The notes under the pieces: generated by a model | Seen by the model: only the letters and a program-made list of their open reading frames with translations | The model's database searches: none | What the model was told of the DNA's origin: nothing | Shown here: positions 1 through 12,589 of the stretch, piece by piece | Position numbering within the stretch: the first letter of the stretch is position 1 | Layout of the letters: each line of letters starts with the position of its first letter | NCBI RefSeq assembly: GCF_014805685.1 | Contig: NC_060899.1 | Span: forward strand, 13,792,954 to 13,856,953 | Origin: Silurus meridionalis | Taxonomy: Eukaryota; Chordata; Actinopteri; Siluriformes; Siluridae | Length of the DNA: 64,000 nucleotides | Direction: 5' to 3' | Translations under genes and position numbers: made by a program

Positions 1-2640
1 GATTTATGTCAAGAAGCTTATGGCTTTATTAGCAGACCTCTCAAGATCATCCATTTCAACTCATGTAAAACATCTTCATGTAACTGGCTTTGTGTACAAC
101 AGGGGCATTGCGATGCCATAATACTTGTATCCATATTAGAATGGAATGGAATGTAAATTATTGTTATAGAAGCCTAATCACTACATTTTGACCAATCAGA
201 ATTGAAAACTCAAACACAAAGTGCTGACCTCATGCTCTGTACTGTAAAAAAGTGAAAGCTATGAGATCATTAAAAATGACCAAGTCTAGAAATGATTAAG
301 GAATACAAGCAGCTGAGCAGATTCTGTGTTGAGATGATTGAACATCTTGGAGCGTTCGCTCTATAAGAATTATAATGTTCTATAGTTGGAGCAGCTTTGG
401 CCCAAATAGTAGCCCCTCATCTACGACTGCGCAGGCTTTAATCGGCGATATCTGTTCCAGTATTTGCCCACAACGAACAGTTAGATGGAATAAGAGAGGA
501 TGGGTCAGTGCAGTCGCAAAACAACCCACTGTCAAATCTTCTCTGGGCTAGTTTGACTAGACTGGGTCTATCCCACTCCCACAGCAACACGAGACTTTTA
601 GACGTGAGCTTTTCCAGACTAGAGATCAGACAGAATTAGCAGGAGGGTTTGTTTTTTGTCCTAAGATAATTTTATTACGTTTCTATTCTACTGGTGTTCT
701 ACTCGCATTTCTGCTTGACAGAAATTTGGAGCTCGAGCGAAAAAAAAAAAATCTAGCAGCTATTGTCAATGTTTCATACATTTCGCATTCTACATTCTCA
801 TCACACCTCAAATTCCCTCATGTGTTGGGGGTTGAGAACAGCGCTGCACAGTTAACAGATCAATGCTATTAATGCCCACAAATTGCTTTCTCTCTCTCCG
901 TCTCTCTCTCTCTCTCCCTCTTTCTCTCGTGTTTATAAAGAGCAGGATTTTGTTAGCTAGCCTGCCATATGTTCCCCACCTATTCACCTTTTCCTTAATT
1001 TTCTCTGTACTCATCTCGTCATTTTTTTGTAATCATTTTTCATAAAGCTTGATATATTCCTCAATCTCTTTGAACAAACATATAACAATCGCTGTCGATT
1101 TCCCGCTTTAATCGAACTATGCAATGGACCACTTTTTATGCCATATTTCTTGGGATTCTATGTAAGCCCACCGCGATCGGTCTTCAGCTTGTGTTGTGTG
1201 TTCGGGATAAAAGTGAGCAGGGCTTTGAGAGATCTGCACAATATGTGCTGTGATTGCAGCTGGCTGTGCAATCTATTGGAACCTTGATGTGACATGGTTA
1301 AAGATCAGCCTTTGTTATTTATTAAAAAAAAATTATTAAATGTCCATTTGCTGGATTGTGTGAATGCTGTGATTCATCGAAGCTGGCACAGAAACACTCG
1401 TCTGAGATTGGATTGGACACGGCTGGACAGAGCACGCAATTAACACGTGTAGCTGATTACCAAACACTTCATATCTAGAGGTACATAAAACATGTTGAAT
1501 TTATTTTAGACGATCCATAATCACCATCTTAAAGTATGTGATTACCAGAGACGAGTATTTTAACATGTACTGAGGGGGGATTTTTATAAAAAAGAATGTA
1601 CATGAACATTTTATCCATATATAGTTACATTTAATATTGTACTTAAAGGGTATTTATAAAATGTATAGTGACGAATGAATTGATATTTTTTATCTATTCA
1701 TTTCTGTAAAGCTGTGCATACAATGTCAACTTGATATTAAATTAGATCAAATTGATTTCATCCTAAAATCAACTCACTGAACGCTTTACCATGTGTAAAA
1801 CCTCATATGCAGATTTCTCTTTATAGCCTGCAGCACACAAGTCCCTTTGCCAACTGTTACTACAGAGATAATCATATATTTAAGCATGGTATTAATATTA
1901 AACCTGGCACATACCTTGCAGTACGTCTGTTATAGAAAATCAATCGAAACTTTGACTAATCAGAACCAAGACTGATTTAACACTGCTTTGGTATTAATGG
2001 TTGCACGATCAGGCCACATTTGTAACCTATAATTAACTATTCACCTCTTCATGAAAGAATGAAAGAAAAATAATTTGTACCTTACAGAGTCCCAATTAGA
2101 ACCCTGAAAGATTACACGAATTATGTCAGTAGGAGAACTTCAAATATCTAAAAGAGGAGGCTCAAACTCAAACACTAGTTAACATACAATTTATATATTT
2201 AAATGCTGTGATTTATTAAATAAAACTGCTGAGAGTTAGTAACCTTACAAAGGTACATTATTACTAAAGTAACTTGTTTTAAAACTTTGACCATCATTGA
2301 TACAAGCATTTCTAGATGCATCACCAGCCGGAAGCTTTTTATTGCAGTTTAATCACGATTATTAACAACAGTCTGGTTGTTGATTGGGAATTAAATAAGG
2401 AAGCAGGAAACTTTTGTGGAACTTATTAACTGCTCATGCTCGGATCCTAATGAGATTCTAAATGAGTGCTTTATTAAAGGCAGGCACAGTAACAGAGTGA
2501 ATCATTTACGCCGATAGGGAAAATTGTGTTTGTATTAACTGTAAAATATAAATATGCAGGCTTCCTAATTACAGTCACAAACATTTGGGTCTTTGGATTA
2601 GATTAGATCTGGATACCTCTGATGAAATAAAGTCATTTAA
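1..2640. other. Non-coding stretch, presumed intron upstream of the visible MARCH exons
   Basis: No convincing exon or gene was seen on either strand. A CT-rich tract lies near 891-925 and the remainder is AT-rich single-copy-looking sequence. The missing 5' exon of the MARCH gene would be expected to encode the first zinc-binding cysteines of the RING-CH domain. I looked for it on the + strand and did not find it here. Confidence 0.5.
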
Positions 2641-3600
2641 ACCATTTCTCATTTCATTATAGCCCAATTGACTGAAACAGTTCTAGCCAGTTTGATAATG
2701 CACTAGACTTACAACCCGATTGTAGAAGCTAAAAGACTGCAACCAATTCTAGAACCCAAAGGACATGTAGCCAGTTCCTTAACCCTCTGGACTTAAACTT
2801 TATTCTAGAACCCAACAGACATGGAACCAATTGTAAAACCCAAAACACCTGCAATCAATTTGATATCCAAACTAACGACTTGAGTTGCTAACGATTTTAA
2901 AACTCAACGTACTTACAACTAATTGACCACTAATTCTACAACCCAATGGACTGTGATCTAGATGGCAATAGTTTTGCAACCAATTCCAGAACCCAAAAGA
3001 CAACAAATTCTATAACCCAATAGATATATAACAAATTCTAGCAATTATTATTATTATAATCCAATTTTATAATGCAAACAACTTGAAATCAATTTTAGAT
3101 TTTAAAGCAAACTTGCATTAGACTGGCAAACTATTCTAGAACCAACTTCTAAATCCCACTAGACCTGCAAACCATTTTAAAACCCAACTAATTAGTGTAT
3201 TCTATAGCCATATGGACTGAGAACCAATTCTAGATGCAGTACCCTTCCAACCAATTCCAGAAACCAAGTCAATATACAATTTCTCCTAGCCATTTTCAGA
3301 GCCAATAGCAGCTTCGCACATTTTATAGTCCAGAGACAATATAACTAATTCTAGAACCAAATGATTTTGTAACCAGTTCTAACCAGTTCTATACCCAAAT
3401 GCACTTACTGTAAATTCTAACCATATCAATACCGCATGTGGACTTACAACCCTTTCTAGAGGCCGGTGAACTTACAGGAAATACTAGAATGGAGATTTTC
3501 TTGTGCCGGGGGAATTCATGTCTGATGGGTTTGAGACCAGTATTGATTGTTTGGCTGAATGTAGGAGGGAAGCAGGAACAGCTCAACTCTTATTAACCTG
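2640..3600. repeat. Degenerate tandem array, unit about 30-40 bp, with a shared downstream flank
   Basis: A loose unit resembling gactacaaccaattctaga followed by acccaat recurs roughly every 30-40 bases from about 2680 to 3480. Units are heavily diverged. After the last units comes a non-repetitive tail at 3495-3570 (gggggaattcatgtctgatg, then a tttgagaccagtat motif). The same tail follows the second array at about 5940-5990, so the two arrays share a common origin. Confidence 0.7.
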
Positions 3601-3699
3601 CATGTTCTTCACATTACTCCACTCAGGCCTCTACACCAGCTTCATGCAAATGAGCAACTTTATGAGTAATATCTCATCTTATACATTCAGTCAGTAAGT

Positions 3700-5120
3700 T
3701 TGCTCAAATTGCCTTAACTGGATTTTACATAATATCATGGGGATTTTAATAGAGAAGGCAGGACACAGCTTTAAATATAAGAAAGAATAGCATAATGGTC
3801 ACTGTAGCACAGTATGGTGGTTTTGAGTTGAGTTACACACATGCAGAGAGGATTTAATATTGAAATTGTGCACATTGGAAATTCAGACCTCGGGCAGAAA
3901 TCGAGAATTAAAAGCTCTTCACAGGTTGGACGAGTGTTACGCACGATTCCCTTCTTCTTTTGGCTCGAACTGTATTTGAAGCTCATTTAACACCTGCTAT
4001 CGCACTGAAATTCGTATTTTTAACTGGTTTTAGTTTACATGCATAAGACTAATGAGTGTAGGAGCCATTTTTGTTAACCCAAAGTAAATGTGCAGTGATT
4101 AATGTGAACTATTCACGCAGTAATTACACTCAGTCATTATACTCTACTCCCATGAAATGTTTATTTCAATGCCTTGCTTTTTCTCATTATTATATCTTTG
4201 TACTAGTGGTTTTATCTTCTGAGATTATGTTGCATCATTTGAAATGTAACCGCAAATAAGCACTTTTTTTTTTGCTTCTTTGTTTTGTTGTCAAATATAT
4301 TGGGATAGAAATACGTGGTTCTTCCCAAACAAAGATGGAGACACACAATTGTACAGGATCGTTAGATGCAGTACCATGAACATTTTTCTTCACTTGAACC
4401 AAAAGATCTAAACCAAACTAACTTTACTCAATCTCCACAAGCACACTCCAAAATCTAGTGGAACATCTTCCCAGAAGAGTGGAGGTTACTATTACAGCAT
4501 ATGCGATTATGGATTTGGATGTTCAAAGATCACATATTAATCTTATGCTCAGGTGTCCACAAACTTTAGTTCACTGGGATGATTCACATAAATCAGAATA
4601 TGAACCCAACAAGATCTACCTCATTTTGTTTAGAACCTATTTTTAACCTACCTTCTTAATATTTTTTCCGTCATTTCAGTACAACAATCTACAGCACTGT
4701 AACTAGGCTTCAACAACTTTTTGGGCGTATACTGCACTCCATGGGGAGGAGAAAATATTCCTTCTGTACCTGGTATGTATGATGCTGTTATATAGGGACA
4801 TCGTGTGCGATTGGTTTAATATCAGGTGTGAACAGATGCCACAACGGTGGCTCACAGCTGGGTGCGAATCAACTGGGTGAAGCTCAGATACCTGCTGTTG
4901 TTTGAGTGCATACTCTGCTAAGTCTGTGTGAAGCAAATGCTCTTGTTCTCAAGCGGGAGTCCAATCTGAGATGTGGCATTGTACTTATATGTATATATTA
5001 TTATACAGTGTATATATTTGTATTGTTATATATACACTATACTATACGTAATATGTGTTTGATTACGCTGACCTGTGAACTTTAGATATCTAGAAGTTAC
5101 TTCTAATTCTGGAGATCAAC
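3700..5120. other. Non-coding intronic stretch with one fossil repeat
   Basis: No exon was recognised. Bases 4320-4610 resemble the dispersed short TIR repeat listed elsewhere, ending in the typical ggtgtccacaaacttt motif near 4554. A small TA-rich tract lies at 4990-5045. Confidence 0.45.
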
Positions 5121-5124
5121 AAAT

Positions 5125-5995
5125 TTAAGCCATTCCCATAAAACCCAATGTATTTACAACTTTTATCCATTTAGCTTGCACCCAGTTATAGACTTCAATA
5201 GGTGTTCAACCCATTTGAGAAACCAATGGACCTCTAAGCAATTTTTTTACCTAATGGATGAACTCATTCAAGTATAATACAGGTGGTCCCTGACTTAGGA
5301 TGGAGATGTGCTCCGATGACCCCATCGTAACTTGAAAAAAGTCGAGACATAATCCAGCCGACCCAGGAGTCTTAAAGAATACTGATCAGTGTATCATTAT
5401 ACGGTCATTTGTTAATAATTTAACAGGTTACAGTACATAATTTAGCAAACTGGAGAAATCCAAAGTACTGTAATTTATAAAGTTGACAGAATATATGTGT
5501 GTCAGCGAGCGTATGGACAAGAGAGACAAAAAGGAGAGAGACAAGAGCTAAAATTAGCCTTTGAAACCCCAAACCTCCGGTGCTGAGAGTAAAGCATCTC
5601 ACATGTGTATCGTACACATAAAATGAAAATTTTAATCATTACAAAAATATATTTCGGGTCACCATCATCAATGTAAGGCCTAAAAATCATAAATCGAACC
5701 ATACTAACTCAGGGACTACCTGTATTACCTCAGGTATAGCAGAGTGAATTCTAGAGCCCAAAGAAGTTATGGCTAATTTGATATCTCAATAGACTGAGAA
5801 TCAATTCTAGAAAATCCAATAACTGTTATACCATATTCTAAAGCATAAAAGACAACTTATTTTAGCCAGCTGTAGAACCCACTTGACATATAACCCACTG
5901 GTCCTACAATAAATTCTGACCAATTCTGGAATGTAGATGTTTTGGGGGATTTGTTTCTGAGACCAGTATCGTTGGTTGGCATTCGGTATAACAAA
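5125..5995. repeat. Second degenerate tandem array, interrupted by a DNA transposon
   Basis: The same loose unit as in 2640-3600 (aaccaattctagaacccaat type) is present at 5125-5265 and again at 5740-5940. The two parts are split by the TIR element at 5277-5725. The array ends with a ggggatttgtttctgagacc tail matching the flank of the first array. Confidence 0.65.
5277..5725. mobile_element. Non-autonomous DNA transposon with terminal inverted repeats and TA target duplication
   Basis: The left end reads atacaggtggtccctgactt. The right end, reverse-complemented, reads atacaggtagtccctgagtt. Both outer ends are flanked by TA (5275-5276 and 5726-5727). No transposase frame is visible in the 449 bp. 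The TA duplication suggests the Tc1/mariner superfamily, but the family is not identified. It sits inside a tandem array. Confidence 0.65.
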
Positions 5996-6043
5996 AGGCC
6001 CATGACCTTACTCACTAATATTTTGTGATCATTTTTCCATCAG

Positions 6044-8883
6044 GGGGAGCTGTTGAGTCCATGCCGCTGCGATGGCTCCGTGCGCTGCACCCATCAGCCG
6101 TGTCTCATCCGCTGGATCAGCGAGAGGGGCTCGTGGAGCTGCGAGCTCTGCTACTTTAAATACCAAGTGCTGGCCATTAGCACCAAAAACCCCCTACAGG
6201 TGAGAGTTCAAGAACAAGTTTTGCAAAAAGAAAATATGATTTGCTTCCCTCCTCCCCCCGTTCCAACACCACCAACAACACTTGGCATAATCCATAAATA
6301 TTCTGTTACTTCATCTTCTTTGAAACGTCCTTCGATTTCAAGACAGTAGCATGTGATCTATGATTCACTTTGCCCATAATGGATTTCCTGACTAAAACAG
6401 AGCATGGGGGAAGTCGATAACTTCAGACTGGAGTCATGCCAGCTCCAAGCACATCAATTAGGCAAATGAGTCATTGTTAAGTATTATGACACCCACAAGT
6501 TTGTGCATTTATTCTATAAATCTAATCTATAACATTAAATGCCAACGCACTAATATCACTTCCTATTATATTAAACAATAATGACATACTACCAACCTTC
6601 ACGATTATCCTGGTGCAGTCTCGTCATTGACCTTCAGCTCTGATGTATTCCTCTAAAGACGGAAATACAGAATGTACAAACACGTGTATGAATGAGGATA
6701 GAATTGACAGAAACACATTAATAAACCCTGTGGTTCACAGAGCGGCTGTTCTAGAAAATGACACACATATGAAATAAGGTTTGTAACATCCAGGAGGCAA
6801 TAATCGAAATTTTTTTGACCTATGGTAAAACAACACGATTGTCACATTTTGTCACACAATCAAACCAACGTTGCTTGGCTTTTGCGTTTCAGTGGCAGGC
6901 CATCTCTCTGACCGTGATCGAGAAGGTGCAGATCGCCGCCATCATCCTCGGCTCGCTCTTCCTCATCGCCAGCATCTCGTGGCTGGTTTGGTCGTCGCTC
7001 AGCCCCTCGGCAAAGTGGCAGCGTCAGGACCTGCTCTTCCAGATCTGCTATGGCATGTACGGCTTCATGGACATCGTGTGCATAGGTGAGAGCAGAAAGC
7101 GATATAATTAAACACACAGGGATCTGCTGGATGACCTTTACTGTGCTCATTACCGCGGCCACCAGCCATTAGCATTCGGCTGTTTCTGTACTTCGGGTCG
7201 ACTTCAAGAGACTGTGACTCACGATGTGACTCATTTTACAATCATTTTCCTTTCAGCAAAATGAATGTAGTGTAGAACTGTTACTTAGATATTACACATA
7301 TTACCTGTGATATGCCACATTACTGTACCGCATGAACCGTATGCACTCCTATAAGTCAGAAACCCACACCAAACTGTATTTGCCAAGCGCTTGTGATCAG
7401 TTGCACTCTCAGGAGAGAGTTTTGAGATTCACTGTTAGTAAATAATTCACTAATCTTGGAGCAGTCTAGAGCATTAGTAGAATTTGTGCATAGAATATTA
7501 ATAAAGAGGTTTAAACTGAACCTATTGTATCAAGAGCTGGAAAATGCTGCAGGATTAAAGTGAACATTTTATTTGCTAGATTTTACATTTTTATTCACAG
7601 TCGTGCCGATTTAAAAATCATGCGGAGTAGACGCATTTAATCGACTTTCGAGGTCGTATAGTATACAGGCATTAATCTGTCTGAGGAGCTGGCAGTGAAA
7701 CAAGAGCTGCAGATTAAATATCCATCAGCGACTAAGAAGCAGCTTTACATGAATAGATGAAACTGTGAATTTATTTCACTGAACAACCAAACTAACAAAG
7801 TGGAAGAAAGTCCTTTAGTCCAATTCTGTAGTAACGTTTGATATATTGTGAAAGTCCCATACTACATACTCCACATTACCCACAATGCATTGTGTTTAAA
7901 CTGCAGACCAAATTAATAATTGCAAAAGTATTATCTGTCTGTTGTCTCTCTGTAGAACCATGCATTTTTCTTTCCATACATTGGTCCATCCAACTGTCCA
8001 TCTATCCATCCATCCATCCATCCATCCAACTCTATCCATCTATTCCAAAAACATTCATCCATCAAATAGTCTATTCATCCATCCATCCATCCATCCATTC
8101 ATCCATCCATCCATCCCATCCATCCATTCATCAATCCACCCAATTATCAAACTCCATCCATCTATTTAAAAAACATTCATCCATTAAATAGTGCATCCAT
8201 CCATTCATCCATCCATCCATCAAACAGTACATCCATCCATCCATCCATCCATCCATGCATCCATCAAACTATTCATCTGTCCACCCAACTTTATATCCAT
8301 TCAACTATTCATCCACCCATAAACCCAACTGTTTATCCATTCAACTATTCATCCACCCATCCGTTTCTCACTACTCCTCATTTCAGTGTACATCAGCACA
8401 AGTTGGGTGTTTTTTCTCTGAAACATTCCAAGATAAATAAGATAATTTCAGACAATTACATAAACAAACAAACAAATCCACTTATTTAAATGATGGAAAT
8501 TTCCCACACTGGCCCTCATGTGAACTTATTAATCCATATTTCCTGCAGGTCTAATCATCCACGAGGGTTCATCTGTCTACCGGATCTTTAAACGCTGGCA
8601 AGCTGTCAATCAGCAGTGGAAAGTACTGAACTATGAAAAGGCCAAGGACTTGGGGGAGCCGATTAGCTCGAGCAGTAAGGCGACGGCGCGTGGTTCGCGC
8701 TCCAACCCTCACAGCCTGGGCAGTGGCAGCAGGAGGAACCAGCGCATACGGAGGCTCAGGACTATCCTCAACCACCACTGCGGCTACACCATCCTGCACA
8801 TCCTGAGTCAGATGAGGCCCAGCGAAGCACGCCTCGCCTCCACCTCCAACCGCGAGGTTGTCATGAGGGTCACGACGGTATGA
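6044..8883 (+). CDS. marchf9: MARCH-family membrane RING-CH E3 ubiquitin ligase, C-terminal part (MARCHF9-like)
   Basis: Three exons were joined: 6044-6199, 6893-7085 and 8549-8883 (stop TGA at 8881-8883), giving 227 residues of a protein whose N-terminus lies off the left edge. All junctions are AG/GT and in phase. The first exon holds the second half of the C4HC3 RING-CH finger (SPCRC, then CTHQPC, then the CELC pair). The second exon holds the first membrane segment ([19 protein letters not shown]). The second membrane segment ([16 protein letters not shown]) spans the next junction. The family's two-span proteins sit in Golgi and endosomal membranes and ubiquitinate surface receptors to drive their removal. 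The tail ends [10 protein letters not shown]; the final T-T-V fits a class I PDZ ligand. CGYTILH and REVVM favour MARCHF9 over the close paralogue MARCHF4. Family assignment is firm; paralogue assignment is about 65% certain. Confidence 0.88.
7200..7930. other. Intron sequence of the MARCH gene, nothing recognised
   Basis: This is the part of the second visible intron before the CCAT repeat. No exon, RNA gene or clear repeat was seen. Confidence 0.4.
7983..8370. repeat. (CCAT)n minisatellite-like tract in a MARCH intron
   Basis: Runs of ccatccatccatccat are interspersed with longer imperfect units such as aaacattcatccatcaaata and ttcaactattcatccaccca. Open frames rich in Ser-Ile-His-Pro across this tract are an artefact of the repeat. 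Confidence 0.9.
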
Positions 8884-9660
8884 GGACGGCGGTGCATTCG
8901 CTCTGATCTGCCGAGACACGGCGTGCAGAGACTTGTTCTGAGCAGCAGCTGTGCCGAGACTCATCTGGTGACGTCTCGCTCGTGTTTCTTGGGCGGCGTG
9001 AAACACGCACGTGTCAATAAATGGGAATCTGAACATAAAAAAGCGGGGAACTTTGGAATTACATGGTTCATAAAAAAAGAACAAAAAAAAAAAACCAAAA
9101 CAAAACCCCCCACCACAAATACACACAAGAAAGGGAACTGTCTTCGTGATCTGACACACAAGCGCATTTTTATTTCGTCTCCTCTCTGGTGTCGTTTTAT
9201 ACCACTATGGTTTTTACTATGTTTCATTTTCTAAGGGGAGTGTGGTTTTATGAACGTACGCTGCTGTACTGAATATAACGGCTTAAAAAAAAAAAAAGGA
9301 CAGTGATGTTTACCTTCAATTGAGCAAGAAATAAATAATAATAATAAAAACAAAAAACGAACCGTAACCAAACCGTCACAAATGCACAACAACCAGGGAG
9401 CAAAGAATTCTTTACAATACCAATAAATACATTTAATACGAATATCATGAAAGGGGTAGGGTGCAATAAGATAAAAATAGAGGGATTATACAGATTGTTA
9501 AGTACATAAAATATTTAAAGGATTGGGATCTTCTCTGCAATAAAGATACCTGTACATTTTTGCAGTGAACTTTGCATGAGGGTAAAGTTTTGTGCCTCCT
9601 CGACACGAGGATATGATGAATCTGTTTTCATTTCGAATGGTGCTTGTTTTAATAAACACT
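8884..9660 (+). terminator. Presumed 3' UTR of the MARCH gene with candidate poly(A) signals
   Basis: AATAAA occurs on the + strand at 9016-9021, 9422-9427 and 9539-9544, with another near 9650. Which is used cannot be decided from sequence. The region is A-rich in places and has no other recognised gene. Confidence 0.4.
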
Positions 9661-10968
9661 GCTATTCATCAGGTGTTTGTGGGGGTCCCCATCTCTAATC
9701 GGCGAACCCGTAACCGTTGACGTGGCTAATCGAATTGGAGGGTATTAGGCGTCCAGTAGGGGGCAAAGACATTTTCTCTTGAACAATGAACCAATGAAGG
9801 TAAATTCAATTGAGAATTCTAGACAATACATACACGTATAAATCTTAATAATAACACTCACTCGCTCTGCTTTAGCTTTTTAAATGCATTAGTGGTGTGC
9901 TTTATAGCGCATGGACCAACACAGCAGGGGGATTTGGTGAAACTCATTAACCTTAAAGGTGAAGGGGATTCTTCAAGGGAATTTAAATTCTATAGTTCTT
10001 TTAACGAAGCTGTGGATGTAGATTTAGAATATGAACGAGCAATAAGCGATCGAGGTAAAACACAAGGAAGTAATGAAGAAAAAAAAAGCCCCCGTAATAT
10101 TCACAATTAATTAAAATCTAAGAATTGATTGACGGTATGAACGGGCAGTTTGGACTAGATAGAAATCAGCTTTTTCAGATCACAATGGTTCCACCAAACA
10201 TGAATCTAGTGGGAAAATGGGATCACAATTTGAATGTTTAACCAGCACATAGACATGACGGTCTGCTGTCCACATACTTTTGGAGCAGGCAGAAACCTGA
10301 GCTCAGGATCGTACGAGGACCCTGAGACAGTAACTCTACACACTGCACCACCCAAATATTGATTTCTTTTCTCTTCGAAAGACAGAATCTACAAGCACTT
10401 TTATACCAGTTTCTAAAAACCAGGAAAGATATGATTCTATTTCGGATAAAAGAAAAAAATGTGAAAATTAGAAAGTACAAAATGAAAGTAGGAACAAAAG
10501 CCATTTAGGCTGACATAATGTAGAGGTCATGGCCTTGCAAATGCCCCCGACTCCGACCGTTCTCTACTTTCTGATTGCTTTTAGTAAACTACCCTCATTT
10601 CCAGCCATAATGAGCTCTGTAATGGCTGCACAGGCCGATTTGGCGTGTCGTTAACACGGCCCTACGCCCTGCTCGTGAAATGAGCTATCGGAGTGATGTA
10701 TTTAAGATTTGTTTAATCATCGTGTAAACATGAATGACGCTCATTCTGGAGGGACAATACGGTGATACACATTCTGGACATGAACACTTTTGGAATCATT
10801 GTTTCTTGTTCATTTCCTAAAAAAAAATTATCGAGAAATGTATGGAAACAGTACACACGATAGTACAGTACAGGATAATCCATCTCATTTTTGTCTCAAC
10901 TCACAGGAAAGTAGAGTCATCATCTTTGAAACCAAATTTGATGAGCTTCAGTCAAAAAAAATAAAAAA

Positions 10969-11026
<58 letters not shown>

Positions 11027-12580
11027 ATATATATATATATATATATAAACCGAAAGTGTTGAATTTTACAACAAACAATTAAGTCATTAACATCATTTCA
11101 TCTTTGTATGCATAATGATTATAAAAGTGTTTCCTCAGACTCATTACTGAGGCAAAAATAAACAAGCAAGTGATGCCACATGAAGTCTAGGGCATTAGTA
11201 AAGTCAGGTACTGACATGGGTGAGGTGAGGAGGCCTGGGATGTGGTTAGCAGATACATTCACCCCAAAGATGTTCAACAGGATTGAGGCCAGTAAAGATT
11301 CAAAGTAATTGTGTACCTCTAACTTTGTGCTAAGAGATAGAGGGAAGAACCACATATGGTTCGAATGGTCAGGTGTCCCAATACTTTTTCCATAAAAATG
11401 AACTACAAGACAGCTTTACTCATTCTGATTAGAAAATGCAGACCTCTTTCTGGAAATCTCTCCGCCGTGTTTTCTTCCGAATCCGATCAGCAAAATGAAG
11501 GATGCGAGAATTAGATCAAATGCATTAGCTTAGATTAGATTCAGCTCAGCAGGGGTGGCAAGGCTTCACGAATGGGGGTCGGATTTATTGACAAATTCAC
11601 CCGTAGTTTCTCCCCAAACTCCTCTTCTTTGCACATTTTTCTTGTGCCCTGCACAAAAACACCTGATCAAACCACTGAGCTGATTACCGGACCCACTGAA
11701 GCAACACGGTCGTGTGGACACGGAAATGTGAGAACGTGGCCTGGGACTTGCTGCAGGAGGAGGTTTCGTTAGGTTCACTCATCCATTTGACGTTGATGTG
11801 GTATGGGATAGTTTTGTACAACCTTCAGCAAACAAAAGTCTTTTGGGTTTAGGGATTAAGGTATAGGAACCTTGCGACTACAAACACTGCGGCTTCTGGT
11901 CCATCGTTTATACTTCTATTTGAAGGAACTAGAGAATTAGTTTGGAGTTGACTGAGGCACACAATTGAAGCTTACGGACTTTGGTTGCTCTTTAGACAAT
12001 GTAGCTCTGATACACTTTGATTGAATTTAATTAATACAGCGCCAAAACAATAGATATTGTATTGAACGCTTTCAACAAAGAACCTTTCAGAAATCCAGAT
12101 GGAGATTCAGAACTTCAAAAAACTATAATGAATTTTCTAATTAAACAATTGCATTTTTTTTTTTACTAGATAGTACATAGTTATAGAATGGACTAATAAT
12201 CGCAACCATCGTCATCCTCATCACACATCCAAATATGGATAGGCTCCACTTTATCCGGTTCCTCTCAAAATATCTTCCTCATGTTATCTCAGACGTGTGC
12301 TTTGTGACAACATCCACTATTAAAAATGCTATACAAATACAAGCAAACTGAAATCTTAAAAAAAAAAAAAAAAAAAAAACCCCATTGTCTTCTAGAGTGA
12401 TGACAAATGCCAGTGTGATTATGATGAATAAGCTTAAAGAACAAAATGAACACACGCACCAGGGGGTTTGAGTCCTCCAGCTGGACGGGTGAGCAAGCAG
12501 TCTTGGTTGGTCACTTGGTTTGGCAGCTCGCTTTCGCTCGATCCTCATGCTGTGTACTTGTAACTAGGAATATTAGATTG
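9660..12580. other. Intergenic stretch between the MARCH gene and a LINE fossil
   Basis: No gene was recognised; short open frames here match nothing I know. It holds a long TA microsatellite (10973-11046) and a fossil copy of the dispersed TIR repeat at about 11140-11402 (left part gaggtgaggaggcctggga, right end aggtgtcccaatacttttt). Small pieces of another dispersed repeat lie around 12230-12290 (ggttcctctcaaaat followed by cttcctcat). Confidence 0.45.
10973..11046. repeat. (TA)n microsatellite
   Basis: Nearly pure alternating TA, with two TATG interruptions near 11018-11025. Confidence 0.95.
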
Positions 12581-12589
12581 ATGTGCTCT

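Noticed and set aside
2640..3480. Regular repeated blocks that could suggest a CRISPR-like array
   Set aside because: Units are diverged along their whole length with no constant repeat and unique spacer alternation, and the genome is a vertebrate one.
1..6043. Search for the first exon of the MARCH gene
   Set aside because: No + strand stretch encoding the C-R-I-C start of a RING-CH finger was seen; the exon must lie to the left of the window.
7838..8191. Open frame rich in Ile-His-Pro-Ser on the + strand
   Set aside because: It is the translation of the CCAT tetranucleotide repeat.
8569..9159. 196-residue open frame on the - strand
   Set aside because: It is antisense to the last MARCH exon and its 3' UTR; no family resemblance.
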